Source of the DNA: Gammaproteobacteria bacterium
Lineage (GTDB): Bacteria > Pseudomonadota > Gammaproteobacteria > Steroidobacterales > Woeseiaceae
Assembly: GCA_029863705.1 (NCBI GenBank)
Contig: JAOTUU010000010.1
Location: 1 to 36,565, forward strand
Direction: 5' to 3'
DNA length: 36,565 bases
The notes beneath the pieces were generated by a model that had not been told where the DNA came from, ran no database searches, and worked only from the letters and a program-made list of their open reading frames with translations. The position numbers and the translations under genes were made by a program. Below, in pieces: positions 1 to 7,777 of the stretch; position 1 is the stretch's first letter, and each line of letters begins with the position of its first letter.

Positions 1-35
1 ATCCTCATCAGCGGCTTGCGCTAGCAGCGTACTGC

Positions 36-1250
36 TTACAGGAAAATCGTCGCCGGGTGCTCGAGCATTTCCTTGATGCGCTGGATCATCGCGGCGGCAT
101 CGTAGCCGTCAACAAAACGATGATCGAACGACGACGACAGATTCATCATCAGTCTGACCGTCACCTGGCCATGCAGAACGACGGGTCGTTCGACGGCGCG
201 ATTGACGCCGATAATGCCGACCTCCGGCATGTTTATGACCGGTGTAGAAGCGATGCCGCCGAGTTTTCCCAGGCTGGTAATCGTTATCGTTGAGCCGCTT
301 AGTTCGTCTCTCTTGATGCTGTTGTCGCGAGCTGCTTCGGTAATGCGACGAATTTCAGCAGCGAGGTCGTCAATCGAATATGAGTTGGCGTTACGAACAA
401 CTGGTACTTTCAGGCCATCGCTGGTTTGTGTGGCAACACCCAGGTGCACGGCACCGTGCTGCACGATGACGTTTCTGTCTTTGTCGTAAGTTGCGTTGCA
501 CTGCGGGAACTCCCTGAGTGCACGCATCAATGCGAGCCCGAGGAGCGGCAATATCGTGAGCCGTTCTGATTTGTCGGTTTTCTTGCCGTTCAGGTGTTTG
601 CGCAGCTCTTCCAGTTCGGTGATGTCGATTTCTTCGACATAGGTGAAGTGGGGAATTTCGCGAGTCGCTGTCGCCATGCGGTCGGCGATGATGCGCCGCA
701 GGCCGATGACCTTGATCTCTTTGCTCTCCATTGCTGGTAGCGGTTTCTGTAGGAGCGCCCCATGGGCGCGATCATCGCGCCCATGGGGCGCTCCTACAAA
801 TGCGTCGAAGTCCTGCCGTGTGACTCGGCCGCCGGGGCCGGATCCGGAAATGAGCGCCAGATCAATTCCTGCGTTCTTGGCGCGCAACCTGACAGCAGGT
901 GAGGTCATGACTCGCTTGCGAGGCGCCGCATCGGAATCGTTCCTACGCTGTTGGAGCGCCCCATGGGCGCGATCGCGGGCAGGGCCCGCTACGGCCGTTT
1001 CAACATCGCTGTCCGTTTCGAAAACGACGAGCGCTGCTCCGACAGCAACGATGTCGCCCGGCTCACCCGCAAGTTTGACGACCGTGCCTGAGACCGGTGA
1101 CGAGAGCTCGACGGCGGCTTTGTCGGTCATCATTGTGCCAACAACATCTTCTTCTGAAACCTGTTGGCCGACCTTGATAAACCACTCGCCGATTTCCGAT
1201 TCGACCGTGCCTTCTCCGAGGTCGGGCAGCTTGAAAATGAACTCGCTCAT
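36..1250 (-). CDS. bkdB: Branched-chain 2-oxoacid dehydrogenase E2 (lipoyl acyltransferase)
   Basis: This is the E2 core of the branched-chain 2-oxoacid dehydrogenase complex, which moves acyl groups from lipoyl-lysine to CoA. From the chosen start (404 aa) it shows a lipoyl domain at about 1-80 with the TDKA motif (lipoylated Lys44), a peripheral subunit-binding domain at about 116-150, and a catalytic domain from about 178 ending with the HxxxDG motif (His377, Asp381). I chose the ATG at 1250 because a GGAGG lies just upstream, the protein then begins at the lipoyl domain, and the ATG overlaps the E1-beta stop as ATGA. An upstream in-frame start would add 21 unrelated residues. Both interdomain linkers contain translated REP palindromes (residues about 87-101 and 151-168), which give repeated RAHGAL peptides. 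It is the last gene of the operon before the window edge. No E3 (lpd) gene is seen in the remaining 35 bases. Branched-chain specificity rests mainly on its E1 partners. Confidence 0.93.
   Translation of the reverse strand: MSEFIFKLPDLGEGTVESEIGEWFIKVGQQVSEEDVVGTMMTDKAAVELSSPVSGTVVKLAGEPGDIVAVGAALVVFETDSDVETAVAGPARDRAHGALQQRRNDSDAAPRKRVMTSPAVRLRAKNAGIDLALISGSGPGGRVTRQDFDAFVGAPHGRDDRAHGALLQKPLPAMESKEIKVIGLRRIIADRMATATREIPHFTYVEEIDITELEELRKHLNGKKTDKSERLTILPLLGLALMRALREFPQCNATYDKDRNVIVQHGAVHLGVATQTSDGLKVPVVRNANSYSIDDLAAEIRRITEAARDNSIKRDELSGSTITITSLGKLGGIASTPVINMPEVGIIGVNRAVERPVVLHGQVTVRLMMNLSSSFDHRFVDGYDAAAMIQRIKEMLEHPATIFL
748..798. repeat. Perfect REP-type double palindrome inside the E2 gene
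   Basis: Two 25-base arms that are exact reverse complements, separated by one base. Each arm begins TGTAGGAGCG and is itself a small hairpin (GCGCCC / GGGCGC around CAT). This head-to-head pair of REP units is the arrangement called a REPIN or BIME. It lies in frame in the E2 gene, covering residues 151-168 directly after the subunit-binding domain. Confidence 0.85.
949..992. repeat. Second, degenerate REP-type palindrome inside the E2 gene
   Basis: The first 25 bases match the arm of the perfect palindrome at 748-798 with a single change (TGTTGGAG for TGTAGGAG). The following bases contain a different hairpin (GCGGGC AGG GCCCGC at 975-989) ending in CTAC, as expected for a REP partner arm of another subtype that has lost a few bases. 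In the protein it covers residues about 87-101, the linker between the lipoyl and subunit-binding domains. Confidence 0.65.
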
Positions 1251-2263
1251 TCGACCTCCATGATGTTCTGGATTCCGGCAATCATGCGTTTCTTGCCCGG
1301 GAAGTATTGCCACTCAAAAGCATGTGGATAGGGTGTATCCCAACCCGCAATGCGGCTGATAGGCGCTTCGAGGTTCCAGAAACAATCCTTTTGTATGCGT
1401 GCCGCGAGTTCAGCACCGTAGCCGCCGAAACGCGTTGCCTCATGGGCAATCAAACAACGCCCGGTCTTGTTAACGGATGCTGCGAGGGTTGCGACGTCCA
1501 GCGGGAATATGCTCCGCACATCGACGATTTCGGCAGCGACACCGGTTGCTTTTGCCGCCGCGACAGCGACGTGCACCAGCGTTCCGTAGGTAATAATCGT
1601 AAGCTCTTCGCCCGGTTGAACGACCTCGGCCTCGCCTATTGGCACCGTGTAGTGACCCTCCGGCACTTCACCTTTGGGGTGCGATGCCCAGGAGACCGCT
1701 GGTCTATCCGGATCGCCATCGAACGGTCCGTTGTAAATGCGCTTCGGCTCGAAGAAAACAACGGGATCGTCAGACTCGATGGCACTGATCAGCAGTCCTT
1801 TGGCATCGTAGGGGTTCGACGGCATGATGGTTTTGATGCCACTGATGTGCGCGAATATTGCCTCGGGGCTTTGTGAATGTGTCTGGCCGCCGCGAATGCC
1901 ACCGCCACAGGGCGTGCGAATCGTTACGGGCGAGAAGAATTCACCACAGGAGCGGTGACGCAGCCGCGCGAGTTCGCTGACAATCTGGTCAAAGCCCGGG
2001 TAGATGTAATCTGCGAACTGGATCTCGGCCACGGGCCGCAAGCCGTTAACGCCCATGCCGATGGCCGTGCCGATAATGCCGCCCTCAGCGATAGGTGCGT
2101 CTATAACCCGGTGCTCACCATACTTGCGCTGCAATCCATCAGTGCATCGAAACACACCGCCGAAATAGCCAATATCCTGGCCAAGCGCGACGACATTCGG
2201 ATCTTTGTCCATAACGACATCGAGCGCGGACCGGATCGCCTCGATCATGTTCATTTGCGCCAT
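1247..2263 (-). CDS. bkdA2: Branched-chain 2-oxoacid dehydrogenase E1, beta subunit
   Basis: This beta subunit (338 aa) of the thiamine diphosphate-dependent E1 pairs with the alpha subunit encoded just upstream. It has the transketolase pyrimidine-binding domain (ALGQDIGYFGGVFRCTDGL near the start, RTPCGGGIRGGQTHSQSPE in the middle) and a C-terminal transketolase domain (EATRFGGYGAELAARI). The length matches Pseudomonas BkdA2 (about 339 aa, from memory). The ATG at 2263 shares one base with the alpha-subunit stop (TAATG) and has GGAGAG upstream. Its own stop overlaps the E2 start as ATGA, so the three subunits look translationally coupled, which suits a fixed-stoichiometry complex. Confidence 0.94.
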   Translation of the reverse strand: MAQMNMIEAIRSALDVVMDKDPNVVALGQDIGYFGGVFRCTDGLQRKYGEHRVIDAPIAEGGIIGTAIGMGVNGLRPVAEIQFADYIYPGFDQIVSELARLRHRSCGEFFSPVTIRTPCGGGIRGGQTHSQSPEAIFAHISGIKTIMPSNPYDAKGLLISAIESDDPVVFFEPKRIYNGPFDGDPDRPAVSWASHPKGEVPEGHYTVPIGEAEVVQPGEELTIITYGTLVHVAVAAAKATGVAAEIVDVRSIFPLDVATLAASVNKTGRCLIAHEATRFGGYGAELAARIQKDCFWNLEAPISRIAGWDTPYPHAFEWQYFPGKKRMIAGIQNIMEVE

Positions 2264-3501
2264 TAAGAACTCTCCACTTCAATCATGCGTCGGCGTTGCG
2301 ACTCAAGATGCGCTGGAGTTTCAGCAAAAACGTCATCGAACATGGTGCTTGGGTCCAGGAAAGGTCCCTCGGTCATCGTCCCGAATTTCTGCGCTTCCTT
2401 CCACGCAGTTAATACTTCGGCTTTGAGTTCTTCTTCCATTTTTCCGTGTTGCTCGTCGGACCAGTGACCACCGGCAATCAGGTGTTGCTTGAGGCGTTCT
2501 ACGGGGTCGCCAAGCGGGAAAGCCGACCATTCGTCCTTGGGACGGTACTTCGAGGGGTCGTCACTCGTCGAATGCGCCCCGCCGCGGTAAGTGACCAGCT
2601 CGATCAGTGTCGGGCCGCCACCTCGTCGTGCACGTTCAGCCGCCCAAAGGGTGACTGAGTAAATGGCGAGCAGGTCGTTACCATCGACACGGATGCCTGG
2701 AATTCCGACGCCAAGCCCACGTGCGGCGAACGGGCGGCGCTGGCCGCCAGCCGTTCCCTGGAACGTCGAAATAGCCCACTGGTTGTTAACGACGTTGAGG
2801 ATAACGGGCGCCTGGTAGACTGCCGCGAAGGTCAGGGCATGGTGAAAATCTGCTTCCGCGGTACTGCCGTCACCGACCCAGGATGCGGCGATGTGGTCTT
2901 CACCCTTGATGGCCGAGGCCATCGCCCAGCCAACGGCATGCGGATATTGTGTGGCGAGATTTCCGGAGATGGAAAACATGTTGGCTTTCTTGCTGTGGTA
3001 CATGATCGGCAGCTGGCGGCCTTTGCACATGTCTCCGGTATTCGAAAGGCACTGGCACATCATGTCGACAAGCTTCATACCTCGATACAGGAAAATGCCC
3101 TGATTTCGGTATGACGGGAAACACATGTCGCCGGGCCGCAGCGCCATCGCCTGCGCGATCGATACCGCTTCCTCGCCTTTTGACTCCATGTAAAAAGTGA
3201 TGCGCCCCTGCCGATGGATTTGCCACATGCGAGCATCGAGGACTCGAGTCATCACCATCCAGCGCAATGCGATTTGCAGCTTTCCGGGGTCGAGGTCCGG
3301 TACCCAGGGACCAATGGCTTCATGGTTGTCGTCGAGAACACGCACGAGTTCAATACTCAGGTTCTCGATGTCTCGCGTGCGGGAATCGAACGGCGGTTTG
3401 TCGACACTACCTGCCGGAGACAAATTGAGGTAACTGAAGTCTGGCTTTTCGCCCGGGCGAGCTGATGGCCGGGGAATATGGAGCCTCGATTTTTTATTCA
3501 T
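2263..3501 (-). CDS. bkdA1: Branched-chain 2-oxoacid dehydrogenase E1, alpha subunit
   Basis: This is the alpha subunit (412 aa) of the E1 that decarboxylates the 2-oxoacids of Val, Leu and Ile. The N-terminus (HIPRPSARPGEKPDFSYLNLSPAG) and the run GRQLPIMY...FSISGNLATQYPHAVGWAMA follow the Pseudomonas BkdA1 pattern closely. The thiamine diphosphate motif is visible as VGDGSTAEADFHHALTF followed about 25 residues later by NVVNNQWAIST. The phosphorylation-loop-like HSTSDDPSKYR is also present. Length and sequence separate it from pyruvate dehydrogenase E1 alpha. The start ATG at 3501 overlaps the leucine dehydrogenase stop as ATGA. Confidence 0.94.
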   Translation of the reverse strand: MNKKSRLHIPRPSARPGEKPDFSYLNLSPAGSVDKPPFDSRTRDIENLSIELVRVLDDNHEAIGPWVPDLDPGKLQIALRWMVMTRVLDARMWQIHRQGRITFYMESKGEEAVSIAQAMALRPGDMCFPSYRNQGIFLYRGMKLVDMMCQCLSNTGDMCKGRQLPIMYHSKKANMFSISGNLATQYPHAVGWAMASAIKGEDHIAASWVGDGSTAEADFHHALTFAAVYQAPVILNVVNNQWAISTFQGTAGGQRRPFAARGLGVGIPGIRVDGNDLLAIYSVTLWAAERARRGGGPTLIELVTYRGGAHSTSDDPSKYRPKDEWSAFPLGDPVERLKQHLIAGGHWSDEQHGKMEEELKAEVLTAWKEAQKFGTMTEGPFLDPSTMFDDVFAETPAHLESQRRRMIEVESS

Positions 3502-4568
3502 GCTGAGCGCCGCTCCTGTAGCACTTGTCCTGACACGAGGCGTCTTGCCAATTCATCCGCAATGGCATTGGTCGGTCTGCCGGTCTTAAGCGCTTCGGCG
3601 AAAATTGCGTCGAGACGCTCGGGTATTCTCGCGATATCGGCGCGCACGTTTTCCTCGGAGCCATCGCCGTAGTACTCGTGCGCGACGTTGATAATACCGC
3701 CGGCGTTAATGACGTAGTCAGGCGCATACAGGATGTCGTGTTCTGCCAATCGCTTGCCGTCGTCATCGGTCGCGAGTTGGTTGTTGGCAGCGCCGGCGAT
3801 GATCTTGGCTTTTATCGAAGGTATGGTTTGCGACGTGAGGATATTACCAAGTGCACACGGGGCGAGTACATCGACATCGCTATAGAGCAGCTCGGCTGGA
3901 GCAACCACTGTGACCGGAAGTTCGTCGCTAGCCAGCTTTATGTTGTTGCCGTTGACATCTGAAACCACCAGGGTGGCTCCGGCTTCGTGCAACATTCGGC
4001 AGAGATGCAGGCCAACATGCCCAACGCCCTGAACGGCAACCCGAACGCCGTCCAGAGAATCGTTACCTGACTTCGCTTTGAGCGCCGACTGAATGCCCAG
4101 AAAAACGCCCAGTGCTGTGTGTGGCGACGGGTCGCCACCGGCGCTGTCGCCACTCTTGGGTAATCCGGACACGTAGTTGGTTTGTTCCTTTACGAGGCGC
4201 ATGTCCTCAACACTGCAACCGACATCTTCAGCCGTAATGTAGCGTCCGCCCAGGGCTTCGATTTGTCGTCCAAAAGCGTGAAAAAGCTGCGCAGATTTGG
4301 GCGCGTTGTCGGCGGCCAGTATGACCGACTTGCCGCCGCCGAATTTAAGGCCGGCCACTGCGTTCTTGTAGGTCATGCCACGTGAAAGCCGCAGCGCATC
4401 GGTCAGCGCATCGTCGTCGTTCGCGTATTGCCAGCGACGGCAACCACCTGCGGCGGGGCCGAGCGCCGTTGAGTGAATAGCGATAATCGCTTTGAGCCCG
4501 GATTCTGGATCCTGAACGAAATGCAGCGACTCATGTTGATCGAATTCCGGATGGTCGAAAACGCTCAT
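3498..4568 (-). CDS. ldh: Leucine (branched-chain amino acid) dehydrogenase
   Basis: This is an NAD-dependent Glu/Leu/Phe/Val dehydrogenase family member (356 aa), near the usual leucine dehydrogenase length. The substrate domain carries STALGPAAGGCRRW and the catalytic lysine region AGLKFGGGKSVI. The dinucleotide-binding domain has VQGVGHVGLHLC (GxGxxG). Oxidative deamination of Leu, Val and Ile gives the 2-oxoacids used by the BCKDH genes that follow with overlapping stops and starts, so this gene leads a complete two-step pathway to branched acyl-CoA. The start at 4568 has GAGAG upstream. Phenylalanine or valine dehydrogenase activity is possible from sequence alone, but the operon argues for branched-chain substrates. 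The divergent Lrp-type regulator is the likely controller. Confidence 0.9.
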   Translation of the reverse strand: MSVFDHPEFDQHESLHFVQDPESGLKAIIAIHSTALGPAAGGCRRWQYANDDDALTDALRLSRGMTYKNAVAGLKFGGGKSVILAADNAPKSAQLFHAFGRQIEALGGRYITAEDVGCSVEDMRLVKEQTNYVSGLPKSGDSAGGDPSPHTALGVFLGIQSALKAKSGNDSLDGVRVAVQGVGHVGLHLCRMLHEAGATLVVSDVNGNNIKLASDELPVTVVAPAELLYSDVDVLAPCALGNILTSQTIPSIKAKIIAGAANNQLATDDDGKRLAEHDILYAPDYVINAGGIINVAHEYYGDGSEENVRADIARIPERLDAIFAEALKTGRPTNAIADELARRLVSGQVLQERRSA

Positions 4569-4641
4569 GGTGATGCTCTCTCGTGCACAAGGGTGGCACC
4601 TATGATATCCGGCTGAAGTGGCATTTTCGTTGCTTTTTCAT

Positions 4642-4694
4642 TTGATATATGAACAAAAAGCGCATAATCTATGCAATTATATCAATCATTGAAC
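4642..4694. promoter_or_regulatory. Candidate operator/promoter region for the bkd operon and its Lrp-type regulator
   Basis: The 133-base divergent intergenic region contains an AT-rich core with several symmetric elements: TTGATAT at 4642 with ATATCAA at 4679, the palindrome GCATA-ATC-TATGC at 4662-4674, and a direct repeat TGAACA at 4649 and 4689. TTGATA (4642) and ATAATC (4664) with 16 bases between them could be a -35/-10 pair for the regulator gene. Lrp-family proteins typically bind such degenerate AT-rich repeats between themselves and divergent targets. The exact sites are inferred. Confidence 0.4.
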
Positions 4695-4701
4695 ATTAAT
4701 A

Positions 4702-5169
4702 ATGCAATCAATTGACCTGGATCAGACGGACCGCCGAATACTCGAATGGCTGCAGAAAGTGCCGGGCATAAATGCGTCTGAACTAGGCGAGAAGATCGGC
4801 CTGTCCCAGTCCGCTTGCTGGCGACGCATACAGAGTCTGCGTGACGAGGGCGTGATCATGGATCAACCCGTCAAGATCGATCGTGAGAAGGTCGGCCTCA
4901 ACACGATGGTGTTCGCACACGTCAAGCTGACCTCTCACGGCCGCAGCAATCTCGCAGCGTTCTCGGAAGCCGTCAGCGATTACCCGGAGGTCCTCGATTG
5001 TTACGTTGTACTGGGCAGCGTGGACTTCCTGCTGCGCATCGTGACTGAAGATATCAAAGCGTATGAGCAGTTCTTCTTCGAAAAGCTGTCGCAGTTGCCG
5101 GGGATCCAGGAAGTCAACTCGAGCATCGTCCTCTCGGACATCAAACACACAACCGTCCTACCGATCTGA
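4702..5169 (+). CDS. bkdR: Lrp/AsnC-family transcriptional regulator (BkdR-like)
   Basis: A 155-residue Lrp/AsnC regulator. The N-terminal helix-turn-helix is DQTDRRILEWLQKVPGINASELGEKIGLSQSACWRRIQSLRDEGVI. The C-terminal RAM ligand-binding domain runs from about 65 to 150 (VSDYPEVLDCYVVLGSVDFLLRIV). It is transcribed divergently from the leucine dehydrogenase/BCKDH operon, as bkdR is in Pseudomonas putida, where BkdR activates bkd in response to branched-chain amino acids. The symbol is given on that synteny. The ATG at 4702 starts the protein just before the helix-turn-helix. No clear ribosome-binding site precedes it, so translation may be weak. Confidence 0.88.
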   Translation: MQSIDLDQTDRRILEWLQKVPGINASELGEKIGLSQSACWRRIQSLRDEGVIMDQPVKIDREKVGLNTMVFAHVKLTSHGRSNLAAFSEAVSDYPEVLDCYVVLGSVDFLLRIVTEDIKAYEQFFFEKLSQLPGIQEVNSSIVLSDIKHTTVLPI

Positions 5170-5206
5170 TCTGTCCCGCGCGGCCTGCGACCGCGATGCG
5201 TTTTCT

Positions 5207-5462
5207 ACATAGCCGGCAGACGGCGCGCCTCACCACACGGTCAACTCCCGCGATCCGGAACAGCGCACGGCCGTCTAGCGTGGCATCATTTTTTTCCGGA
5301 ATGGCTCGCTACGCTGCGCTTTATTTCCGGAAAAAAAGATCCCACGCTCCCGGCCCTACGACCATCACCGTAGAGCCGGCGGGCGGGGCGTTTATCGAGG
5401 GAAGTAAAGCGGACCGCAGGGAGCCATGACCGAGAGAAATGCGCCGTCTGCCGGCTGTGTAG
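5207..5462. repeat. Palindromic element bounded by 22-base inverted repeats
   Basis: The sequence at 5207-5228 (CTACATAGCCGGCAGACGGC then GC) is the reverse complement of 5441-5462 with one mismatch. Weaker complementarity continues outside and inside these arms. Inside lie a 13-base perfect inverted repeat TTTTTTTCCGGAA at 5289-5301 / TTCCGGAAAAAAA at 5325-5337, and a hairpin at 5350-5379 (CCGGC-C-CTACG / CGTAG-A-GCCGG). No transposase or target-site duplication is evident. Whether it is repeated elsewhere in the genome cannot be seen from this window. Confidence 0.5.
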
Positions 5463-5634
5463 TGTTCCGAATCGCCAGCCGCGGGCTGAATTTTGCTAAA
5501 CCAAATCCCGGTTTCATGCATCTAATTGATAGGGTGCGGCCGCGGCGGCGCTGCTCGGGTGCGCCGGCAAATAGCCATTTGATATGGAGATCGTCAGAAC
5601 GATGCCGTTTTGACACGTCTAAGCTTCAGCGCGA

Positions 5635-5668
5635 TTGCAATCTGATAACTTAGTGTTATAGTACACTA
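5635..5668 (+). promoter_or_regulatory. Promoter with overlapping palindrome upstream of the MacA-like gene
   Basis: TTGCAA at 5635-5640 and TATAGT at 5657-5662, separated by 16 bases, form a good sigma-70-type promoter. The -10 box is exactly the centre of an inverted repeat, TAGTGT-TATAGT-ACACTA (5651-5668). A dimeric repressor bound there would block polymerase. The regulator gene is not in the immediate neighbourhood. Confidence 0.55.
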
Positions 5669-5701
5669 CATCACCAGATCACTAACTCTTTGAGACATAT
5701 A

Positions 5702-6958
5702 ATGAAAAAGAAAACCCTATGGATAACAGTCGGTGCCTTGGTTGTCGCTGCTGGTGCTGGGGCCATGATTGTCAGCGGCGGCAAAGAAGAGCTTCAGGAA
5801 GTCCAGACCGCGACGGTTAATCGCGAGACGATTGTCCAAACCGTCAACGCAACCGGGCGTATCCAGCCGAAGACCCAAATCCGTATCAGCGCCGATGTCA
5901 GCGCCAAAATTATCGCGTTGCATGTGGAGGAAGGTGACTGGGTCGAGGAAGGCACGTTGCTGGCCGAGCTCGACAGCGAGCGGTATCTCGCTGCTGTGGA
6001 GAGCGCTCAGGCAAGTGTTCGATCCGCGCAGGCAAATGCAGAGCTCGTCCGGCAGAACATGCTCAAGGCCGAGAAAGACTATGACCGGGCACGGGATGTT
6101 GTTGCCCGCAAGCTCGAGTCGCAATCGGTCCTGGACGCCAATGACGCGGCCTACCAGGTTGAAATCGCGCGCTATCAGAGCGCGCTTGACCAGGTAGAGC
6201 AGGCGAAGGGCACGCTCAAGCAAGCCGAGGACAGCCTGGCGAAGACGCGGATCTATGCACCGATGGCCGGCACCATTTCGGACCTCGATAAGGAGCAGGG
6301 CGAGATGGCGATCGGTTCGCAGTTTCAGGAAGACCTCATCATGATTGTGGCGGACCTGACGGAAATGGAAGCACAGGTCAATGTCGACGAAAATGACATC
6401 GTCAATGTGCAGTTGGGCCAGGAGGCCGAGATAAAAGTCGACGCGCTGTTCGGCGAAACGTTGAAAGGTACTGTTTACGAAATCTCGAATACTGCAAACA
6501 CAGACGCACAGGGCACGACCAGTCAGAAGACCGAATTTGAGGTGAAGATCGCCATAAGCGGCGAAATCTCCAAATTACGGCCCGGCATGACCGCCAGCGC
6601 TGATGTCAGCACCATGACGAAAACTGACGTGATTGGCGTGCCAATCCAGAGCGTTGCGGTCCGCACGATTGACCAGCTAACGCTCGAAGGCGAAGAGGTT
6701 TCCGAAGCAGAAAAACGATTCACGGCGGACGACGATGGCTTTGTCGAGATCGTATTTTGTGTTGAGGAAGACGGGCGTGTTATTGCCAGGCAGGTAGAAA
6801 CCGGCATTCAGAGCGATGACATGATCGAAATTATTTCGGGTGTTGAGGAAAACGAGGAAGTCGTTACCGGCAGTTACCGGGCGATCTCAGCGGATCTCGG
6901 CAATGGAGAAGAAGTCGTCGTCAACAATGACGGCGATGAAGAATCGGATAACGCCTGA
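5702..6958 (+). CDS. MacA-like periplasmic membrane fusion protein
   Basis: This HlyD/RND-type periplasmic adaptor (418 aa) probably links the following ABC transporter to an outer-membrane channel. Residues 1-25 form one membrane anchor or signal segment (KKKTLWITVGALVVAAGAGA). The split lipoyl domain follows (NATGRIQPKTQIRISADVSAKIIALHVEEGDWVEEG). An alpha-helical hairpin rich in Gln and Ala runs from about 95 to 180, then come a beta-barrel (EAQVNVDENDIVNVQLGQEAEIKVDALFGETLKGTV) and a membrane-proximal domain. The C-terminus is unusually acidic (NNDGDEESDNA). I prefer the ATG at 5702 to a TTG twelve bases upstream. Four genes follow in order (adaptor, ATPase, two permeases), so this is a MacAB-type export unit, but no outer-membrane partner is encoded here and the substrate is unknown. 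Confidence 0.88.
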   Translation: MKKKTLWITVGALVVAAGAGAMIVSGGKEELQEVQTATVNRETIVQTVNATGRIQPKTQIRISADVSAKIIALHVEEGDWVEEGTLLAELDSERYLAAVESAQASVRSAQANAELVRQNMLKAEKDYDRARDVVARKLESQSVLDANDAAYQVEIARYQSALDQVEQAKGTLKQAEDSLAKTRIYAPMAGTISDLDKEQGEMAIGSQFQEDLIMIVADLTEMEAQVNVDENDIVNVQLGQEAEIKVDALFGETLKGTVYEISNTANTDAQGTTSQKTEFEVKIAISGEISKLRPGMTASADVSTMTKTDVIGVPIQSVAVRTIDQLTLEGEEVSEAEKRFTADDDGFVEIVFCVEEDGRVIARQVETGIQSDDMIEIISGVEENEEVVTGSYRAISADLGNGEEVVVNNDGDEESDNA

Positions 6959-6976
6959 AGAGACGGAGCTAGACGG

Positions 6977-7753
6977 ATGAAAAACAAGAAACCGGAAACG
7001 GCAGTACTTGAGCTGCGGGATGTCGTTAAGACGTATGAGATGGGCAACGAGCAAGTGCACGCACTAAGCGGCGTCTCACTCGACATCGGTGAGAATGAGT
7101 ATGTCGCTATCATGGGTCCGTCAGGTTCAGGCAAGTCCACGCTGATGAATATTATCGGCTGCCTTGATGTGCCAACGAGCGGCAGCTACGCGCTCGGCGG
7201 TGAGGCGGTGGCGAACAAGGATGAGTCGGATCTTGCCGAAATTCGGAATCGCATGATCGGTTTCGTGTTTCAAACATTCAACCTCATTCCTCGTGCAGAC
7301 ATTCTGCACAACGTCGAGCTGCCACTGATTTATGGAGGTATGGCGAAAGCCGAGCGTCGGGTGCGTGCGGAGCGAGCACTTGACCAGGTCGGGCTTGCAG
7401 ATCGTATGAAGCACAAACCAAACGAGTTGTCGGGTGGCCAGCGTCAGCGTGTGGCTATAGCACGAGCGCTGGTATTCAACCCTTCGATCATTCTTGCGGA
7501 TGAGCCGACGGGTAACCTCGATAGCAGGACCGGCGATGAAATCATGACAATGTTTGACGATCTCCATGCCGATGGTCAGACCATCATTCTTGTAACCCAT
7601 GAGGATTACATCGCGGCGCATGCGCATCGGTCGATCCGCCTCCGCGATGGAAAAATCGAGAGCGATATTCTCTCGGCAGACGAACTCTTGTCTGACTCAT
7701 ACCTTGGCCCGGTGCCGGCTGAGTATGAGGTTGGAACGGCCAGTGTCGGGTAA
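6977..7753 (+). CDS. MacB/LolD-type ABC transporter ATP-binding protein
   Basis: A 258-residue ATPase of the MacB/LolD/FtsE class. It has Walker [10 protein letters not shown], a Q-loop in [24 protein letters not shown], the signature [15 protein letters not shown], Walker [13 protein letters not shown] and the switch histidine in LVTHE. In MacB the ATPase is fused to one permease. Here it is a separate protein followed by two FtsX-type permeases, so the transporter is probably a heterodimer of permeases with an ATPase dimer. An ACGGAG sits upstream of the start, and the gene begins 18 bases after the adaptor gene ends. Confidence 0.92.
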   Translation: MKNKKPETAVLELRDVVKTYEMGNEQVHALSGVSLDIGENEYVAIMGPSGSGKSTLMNIIGCLDVPTSGSYALGGEAVANKDESDLAEIRNRMIGFVFQTFNLIPRADILHNVELPLIYGGMAKAERRVRAERALDQVGLADRMKHKPNELSGGQRQRVAIARALVFNPSIILADEPTGNLDSRTGDEIMTMFDDLHADGQTIILVTHEDYIAAHAHRSIRLRDGKIESDILSADELLSDSYLGPVPAEYEVGTASVG

Positions 7754-7777
7754 AGCGGCCGAATAAAGGTCTATCTG

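Larger units (their letters stand above)
5170..5689. other. Gene-poor 520-base stretch with nested inverted repeats
   Basis: I find no supportable gene here. Short open frames exist on both strands but lack ribosome-binding sites, recognisable domains and consistent codon use. The stretch carries an outer 22-base imperfect inverted repeat and two inner hairpins, listed separately, so it may be a non-autonomous repetitive element or a decayed insertion and not ordinary spacer. Confidence 0.6.

Noticed and set aside
643-1263. A 206-codon plus-strand frame through the E2 gene, raising the question whether the palindromes belong to a separate gene
   Set aside because: The minus-strand E2 frame has lipoyl, subunit-binding and catalytic motifs. 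The plus frame is Ser/Pro-rich shadow sequence.
3507-3525. GAGCGCCGCTCCTGTAG at the end of the leucine dehydrogenase gene as a further REP copy
   Set aside because: Only a short fragment resembles the REP arm and the order of its parts differs. Not enough to call.
5321-5653. Small overlapping open frames on both strands within the 5170-5689 stretch (for example 5321-5521 minus and 5426-5653 plus)
   Set aside because: No ribosome-binding sites, no domains, and they run through the inverted repeats. They are better explained as chance frames in a repeat-like element.
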